DNA of 64,000 nt from Meiothermus sp. Pnk-1. GTDB taxonomy: Bacteria > Deinococcota > Deinococci > Deinococcales > Thermaceae. Under the pieces are notes generated by a model, which was given only the letters and a program-made list of their open reading frames with translations, was not told the DNA's origin and searched no databases. The stretch covers positions 62,001-126,000 of the forward strand of contig NZ_QKOB01000005.1 of NCBI RefSeq assembly GCF_003226535.1. Direction: 5' to 3'. Position 1 is the first letter of the stretch, and each line of letters begins with the position of its first letter. The translations under genes and the position numbers were made by a program. Below are positions 60,465 through 64,000 of the stretch, in pieces.

Positions 60465-63400
60465 CTAAAAGGTAGTAATCCCCGCCGACTGGGCCGCCTC
60501 GAGGATCGCCTTGCAGAGGGGGTTTTGGCTCAGAAAGCTGGGGCGGTGCGCAGGGGGTACTTGCTGCTGAGCAATTTGCAGCAGGTGGTGTACTACTGAT
60601 TGAAGCTGGGCGTTATCGGCCTTGTGGCCGGTCGCTTGAACCCGGTAGTGAACCCACAGCACCTCGAGCCTTGTACAGCCCGTGGGCCAGTATGTCTGTA
60701 GCTTCTTTACTGCCGCCCGAATGTGGCGCTGGGCTTCTTTCAAATGTCCGGAAGGCGCGGGCGCTTCCAAGCAAACTTTAGCCCAGAGGGTGTGGGCCGC
60801 GATCTCGAGACTCGGCCAGTCGTTTTTCTGGGCCAGGGTCAAGGCTTCTTGAAGAAGTTGTAAAGCCTGCCCTGAGATGCTCATGCGGGCTTTGGCTAGC
60901 AGATAGCGGCCATAAGCCAGGCCTCGGTGGTCGGAAAAAAGCACCTTGAGTCGCTTGAGGATGGGCACCAGCGGTGCACCTTGCTGGTGGGCCAGAAGGG
61001 CTTGCAAAATACGGTAGGTGGCCTCATCGCGCTGAGGAAGTTCGGGTTCGCCCAAGGCCCGACCCAGCCAGTCCGAAGCCAACCCCCACTCGCCCCACAC
61101 CCAGTACAAGCGGGCCATCTGGTACTCGCTGAAAGCCCGCGTCCAGCCCCACTCTTCGGGCACAATATGCAAAGCGCGTTCCAGGGTTTGCTGGGCTTCG
61201 GCGTAGCGCTCCAGGTCGTAGTAGCGCAGGGCTAGGTTGTTGAGGTGGTGTACCTCGCGACCCACCACCCCCTGCATGCCCTCGAGCAGTCGCTGAGCCT
61301 GTAGCTGGGCTTCCAGGGCTGCCTCGGCGTAGCCCAGCGCCGCCAGAGAGACTGCGCAGTTGTGGTGAAGGCCCATTTGGGTGAGCCGGTTGGCGGATTG
61401 CACCAGAACAGGCTCGGCTTCCCGGTAGTAAGCCAGGGCCTGGCGGTGGCGCTCGAGCTGGTCGTAGGCGATGCCCAGCCGGGATGTGCAGATGGCCGCC
61501 TGGAGCGCATCGTCCCGCTCCAGATGAAGCTGCCGCAGTTGCTGTAGCGCCTCCAGCAGGGCCGGGGTCTTGCGCTGCACATAAAGCGACTGGGCCAGGG
61601 CGTCCAACAGTCGCACCTGCAGGTCGGGCTCTGCCACCTGTTCGGCTAGCTGCAAGCCCTGCCGGGCTGCTTCTTCGGCCTCGGGGCCGTAGGCATGTTC
61701 AGCTAGTCGGATGGCCTCGCGCAGCCAGACCCGGGCCTGCTGGGCGGGGGTTTCGGCCAGGGCATGCATGCGTTCGATGAGCGCCGCGTGGCGCTGGCCG
61801 GTGTCGAAGCGCACGAGCACCTGGCTCAGGGCCTCCAGGAGTTCGAAGGCCTGGGGTTGGCTGGCATGCTCGAGGGCCTGCTCGTAGAATTGGGCGGCTT
61901 CGGTCAGCCGGTAGGCGGCCTCGGCCTTTTGGGCAGCTTGCACCAGAAAGGGAATGGCCCGGCGGGGCTCGCCCTCGAGCCAGTGCTGCGCAATGCGGGC
62001 CGCATCGGCTTGCTGGCCTTCTAGATACAGCGCGATTTGCTGGTGCAGATAGGTTTTGACGCTGGCCGGAACGCTGCTCAGGGTCGCCTCGTAGAGTAGG
62101 TCATGGACGAAGCTAGAGCCGCGCAGGAGTTGGGCTGCCTCGAGTTCGGCCCAGGGCTTGAGCAGTTCCAGGGGGGTACTCTGGAGCACGGTAGCGGCCA
62201 GCTCGAAGGAAAAGTCCAGCCCGGCCACCGCCGCCGTGCTTACCAACCGTTGAGCGCCCAGAGAGAGGCGCTCTAGGCGGGACTGGATCAGGGTGGTGAT
62301 CTTGCTGGAAACCGGCAGGCGGGCTGGCTTCCGCTGGCCGAGCCCGCCCGATTCCCATAGGCTGCGCAGGGTCTCGAGCAGGAAAAAGGGGTTGCCGCCG
62401 GTATGGCGGAAGAGCACCTGGGCCCAGTCTGGAGCAGTCTCATCCAGCTCTGGTAGCTCGAGGCTCTCCAGCAGCCCCTGTACCGCGGCAAGATCCAGCG
62501 GCTGTACCTCAACCCGCAAGGCCCGGCCGCTCTGGACATCCTGAGCCAATAGCGCTTCAAACTCCGCCGGTAGTTCGCCGGTACGAAAGGCCAAGACCAT
62601 GCGCAGCGAGCCCGGGCTGCTCCAGTGCGGGCTAAAAACGAAATGCAGCACCTCGAGGCTGGCCAGGTCGGCAAAATGCAGGTCGTCCAGACAAATCAGC
62701 CCCATCCCTTCGGCCACCGCCCGCCGCACCAGCTCGGCCTGGGCCTGAAAGAAGCGCAATTTATCGGCCTGGGTTTGCATGGGGGGTTGGGCCGGGCCGA
62801 GTTCGGGCAGAACACGCGATAGCTCGAGCCGGGCCCATTCCGGCAGGGCCAGACCCGGAAAAAGCTCCAGAATCTGGCGGCAGATTCGGCTGTGGGTCGC
62901 ATAGGGAACGCCCATATCACCCGGGCGGCCCTCGCAAAGCAAAGCCCGGCCCTGGTGGCTCCTCAGAAAGTCCTGTAACAACCGGCTTTTACCCACCCCA
63001 GGTGAACCCGATAGCAGAATGACCTGCCCTTGGGCCCAGGCCTGCTCCATCTGGGCCCACTCGGCCTCGCGCCCTAAAAGGCGGGGCGGGCGCAGCACCG
63101 AGAGCGGAATCTCCGGGCAGGGCACTGGGCGGTGGGGAACGACGGGTTCTCCTCGCTCAATCTGCCGGAAAAGCTCCAAGGTCTCCGGCAGCGGCTCTAC
63201 CCCCATCTCTCGCTGAAGCACTCCCCGGCAACGCTCAAAAGCCGCTATGGCCGCGCTCCGGTCACCCAGCAAGTACCACAAGCGCATCACCCGGCGGTGG
63301 GCGGTTTCTGAAAGAGCATCGAATTCCAGGAGGCGTTCGGCGTAGCTCAGAGCCTCCCGGTACTGCCCAGTCTGCTCGAACCCATCGGCCAGCGCTGTTA

Positions 63401-63872
63401 GCGAGTTGCGACGCAAATCGTCCAAACGTTCGCGCCTGATCAAGAGCCAGTCGTCGAAGTCGGGGCAGTCGTCGTAGTCGTGGCCCTCGAGCAAGCGGCC
63501 CCGGCTTTGTACTACCTCGGCATGGCGGCCCGCAAAGTGGGCGACCTCGAGGGCAGCCACGTCTACCTCCAGCCCTTGCAATTCCAGCACATCCCCTCCC
63601 CTTACCAGCTCGGCCCCCGTAGCCTGCTTGAGCCGCCGCAGAGCCTGGGCCAGGTTGTTGCGGGCGGTGGCCTCGGGGGACTCGGGCCAAAGCAAGCCCG
63701 CCAGCTTAGAGCGGCTGGTGGAGCCTTCCAGGGTTAGGTAGGCTAGAATGCCCGCCGTCTTGCGCTCAACCGGGCGAAGCTGACGCGTTTGGATCTGCAA
63801 AACCGGAACACCCAACAGCTCCAGACGCCCACGGGATATCTGGGCCTCCTCCGGGCGTTTAAGTTCCGGCAT
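60465..63872 (-). CDS. SARP-type transcriptional activator with AAA and TPR domains
   Basis: 1135 residues. N-terminal winged-helix DNA-binding domain (about 15-100), BTAD (about 105-245), AAA/NB-ARC ATPase with P-loop GSPGVGKSR (289-297) and LICLDDLHFAD as Walker B, then a long TPR superhelix (about 600-1135). Large SARPs bind direct heptamer repeats overlapping promoters and activate neighbours. TACAAT lies 7 nt before the ATG with no Shine-Dalgarno, suggesting leaderless translation. It is the natural regulator of promoters A-C. Confidence 0.93.
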   Translation of the reverse strand: MPELKRPEEAQISRGRLELLGVPVLQIQTRQLRPVERKTAGILAYLTLEGSTSRSKLAGLLWPESPEATARNNLAQALRRLKQATGAELVRGGDVLELQGLEVDVAALEVAHFAGRHAEVVQSRGRLLEGHDYDDCPDFDDWLLIRRERLDDLRRNSLTALADGFEQTGQYREALSYAERLLEFDALSETAHRRVMRLWYLLGDRSAAIAAFERCRGVLQREMGVEPLPETLELFRQIERGEPVVPHRPVPCPEIPLSVLRPPRLLGREAEWAQMEQAWAQGQVILLSGSPGVGKSRLLQDFLRSHQGRALLCEGRPGDMGVPYATHSRICRQILELFPGLALPEWARLELSRVLPELGPAQPPMQTQADKLRFFQAQAELVRRAVAEGMGLICLDDLHFADLASLEVLHFVFSPHWSSPGSLRMVLAFRTGELPAEFEALLAQDVQSGRALRVEVQPLDLAAVQGLLESLELPELDETAPDWAQVLFRHTGGNPFFLLETLRSLWESGGLGQRKPARLPVSSKITTLIQSRLERLSLGAQRLVSTAAVAGLDFSFELAATVLQSTPLELLKPWAELEAAQLLRGSSFVHDLLYEATLSSVPASVKTYLHQQIALYLEGQQADAARIAQHWLEGEPRRAIPFLVQAAQKAEAAYRLTEAAQFYEQALEHASQPQAFELLEALSQVLVRFDTGQRHAALIERMHALAETPAQQARVWLREAIRLAEHAYGPEAEEAARQGLQLAEQVAEPDLQVRLLDALAQSLYVQRKTPALLEALQQLRQLHLERDDALQAAICTSRLGIAYDQLERHRQALAYYREAEPVLVQSANRLTQMGLHHNCAVSLAALGYAEAALEAQLQAQRLLEGMQGVVGREVHHLNNLALRYYDLERYAEAQQTLERALHIVPEEWGWTRAFSEYQMARLYWVWGEWGLASDWLGRALGEPELPQRDEATYRILQALLAHQQGAPLVPILKRLKVLFSDHRGLAYGRYLLAKARMSISGQALQLLQEALTLAQKNDWPSLEIAAHTLWAKVCLEAPAPSGHLKEAQRHIRAAVKKLQTYWPTGCTRLEVLWVHYRVQATGHKADNAQLQSVVHHLLQIAQQQVPPAHRPSFLSQNPLCKAILEAAQSAGITTF

Positions 63873-64000
63873 TTAAACATTGTAGGAATCCACGTCAAGG
63901 CCGAGAGTTTGTTTGGCACAAAGTTAACCAGGCATTTTTATGGATCAAGTGGTCCAAGAATGGGGAGTAGTTGTAAGTTGGGCGGGTGGATGACACTCGC
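63873..64000. other. right edge, SARP gene upstream region
   Basis: No gene. It contains TACAAT (minus strand, near 63880) and ends with ATGACACTCGC, which fits one heptamer plus spacer of the SARP box; the second heptamer would lie beyond the window. Confidence 0.35.

Overview
The window looks like chromosome of a thermophilic member of the Deinococcota, close to Meiothermus/Thermus. Pointers are high GC, a fused heme A/heme O synthase next to a caa3-type oxidase with fused subunits I and III, Thermus-like CRISPR repeats, GTP-dependent PEP carboxykinase and several genes that look leaderless. No database search was possible; identities rest on motifs and gene context.

Layout. 1-1.2 kb: left edge with a partial gene, a degraded small gene, a lone CRISPR-like repeat and a toxin-antitoxin pair whose PIN toxin is frameshifted. 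1.2-11.5 kb: a 4-repeat CRISPR array, its leader and a complete type III-A operon on the minus strand (csm1-csm2-csm3-csm4-csm5-vapB-vapC-cas6-csm6-like-cas1-cas2), with a VapBC pair embedded and stop/start overlaps at most joints. 11.5-13 kb: remnants (alcohol dehydrogenase, transposase, 3' half of a tRNA-Pro) and tRNA-Arg. 13-23.7 kb: pckG, a CDGSH protein, a ferritin-like protein, an ECF sigma/anti-sigma pair, DoxX, ctaA-ctaB fusion, coxB and coxA/C fusion. 23.8-27.6 kb: a 3.75-kb integrated element in tRNA-Lys, bounded by a perfect 49-bp direct repeat. It carries a tyrosine recombinase, a HUH-type replication protein with a likely antisense control RNA, a PD-(D/E)xK-like protein and about 1 kb of repeat-rich, origin-like DNA. 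27.7-38.1 kb: tRNA-Glu, tRNA-Val, xylulokinase, divergent uracil-DNA glycosylase, ferredoxin-like protein, Ada-like repair protein, tRNA-Gln, pseudo-receiver, PBP1A, TrmJ-like methyltransferase, histidine kinase. 38.1-46.7 kb: a form II CO-dehydrogenase-type molybdenum hydroxylase (S-L-M) with coxD/coxE, xdhC, mobA and mocA. 46.7-51.1 kb: BrkB, proA, proB, an NYN protein. 51.1-51.5 kb: IS5-like and YeeE/YedE remnants.

51.5-63.9 kb: the most novel-looking region. A 1135-residue SARP-type (BTAD-AAA-TPR) activator lies beside seven genes for mostly secreted proteins or lipoproteins: a subtilase, two lipoproteins, a repeat protein, a CXXCH beta-propeller and two small or unknown proteins. Three promoters here share one architecture: two 7-bp direct repeats 11 bp apart, then exactly 11 bp, then a TAnnnT -10 hexamer. 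This is the layout expected of SARP operators, so the cluster is proposed to be a dedicated regulon.

How the parts work together. The csm operon would make the Csm effector, crRNA processing (Cas6), a cyclic-oligoadenylate-responsive RNase and the adaptation pair; the array is read on the same strand from a leader promoter. In the respiratory block, CtaAB makes heme A for the oxidase encoded directly downstream. In the molybdenum block, MobA, MocA, XdhC and CoxD/E plausibly supply and insert the cofactor for CoxSLM.
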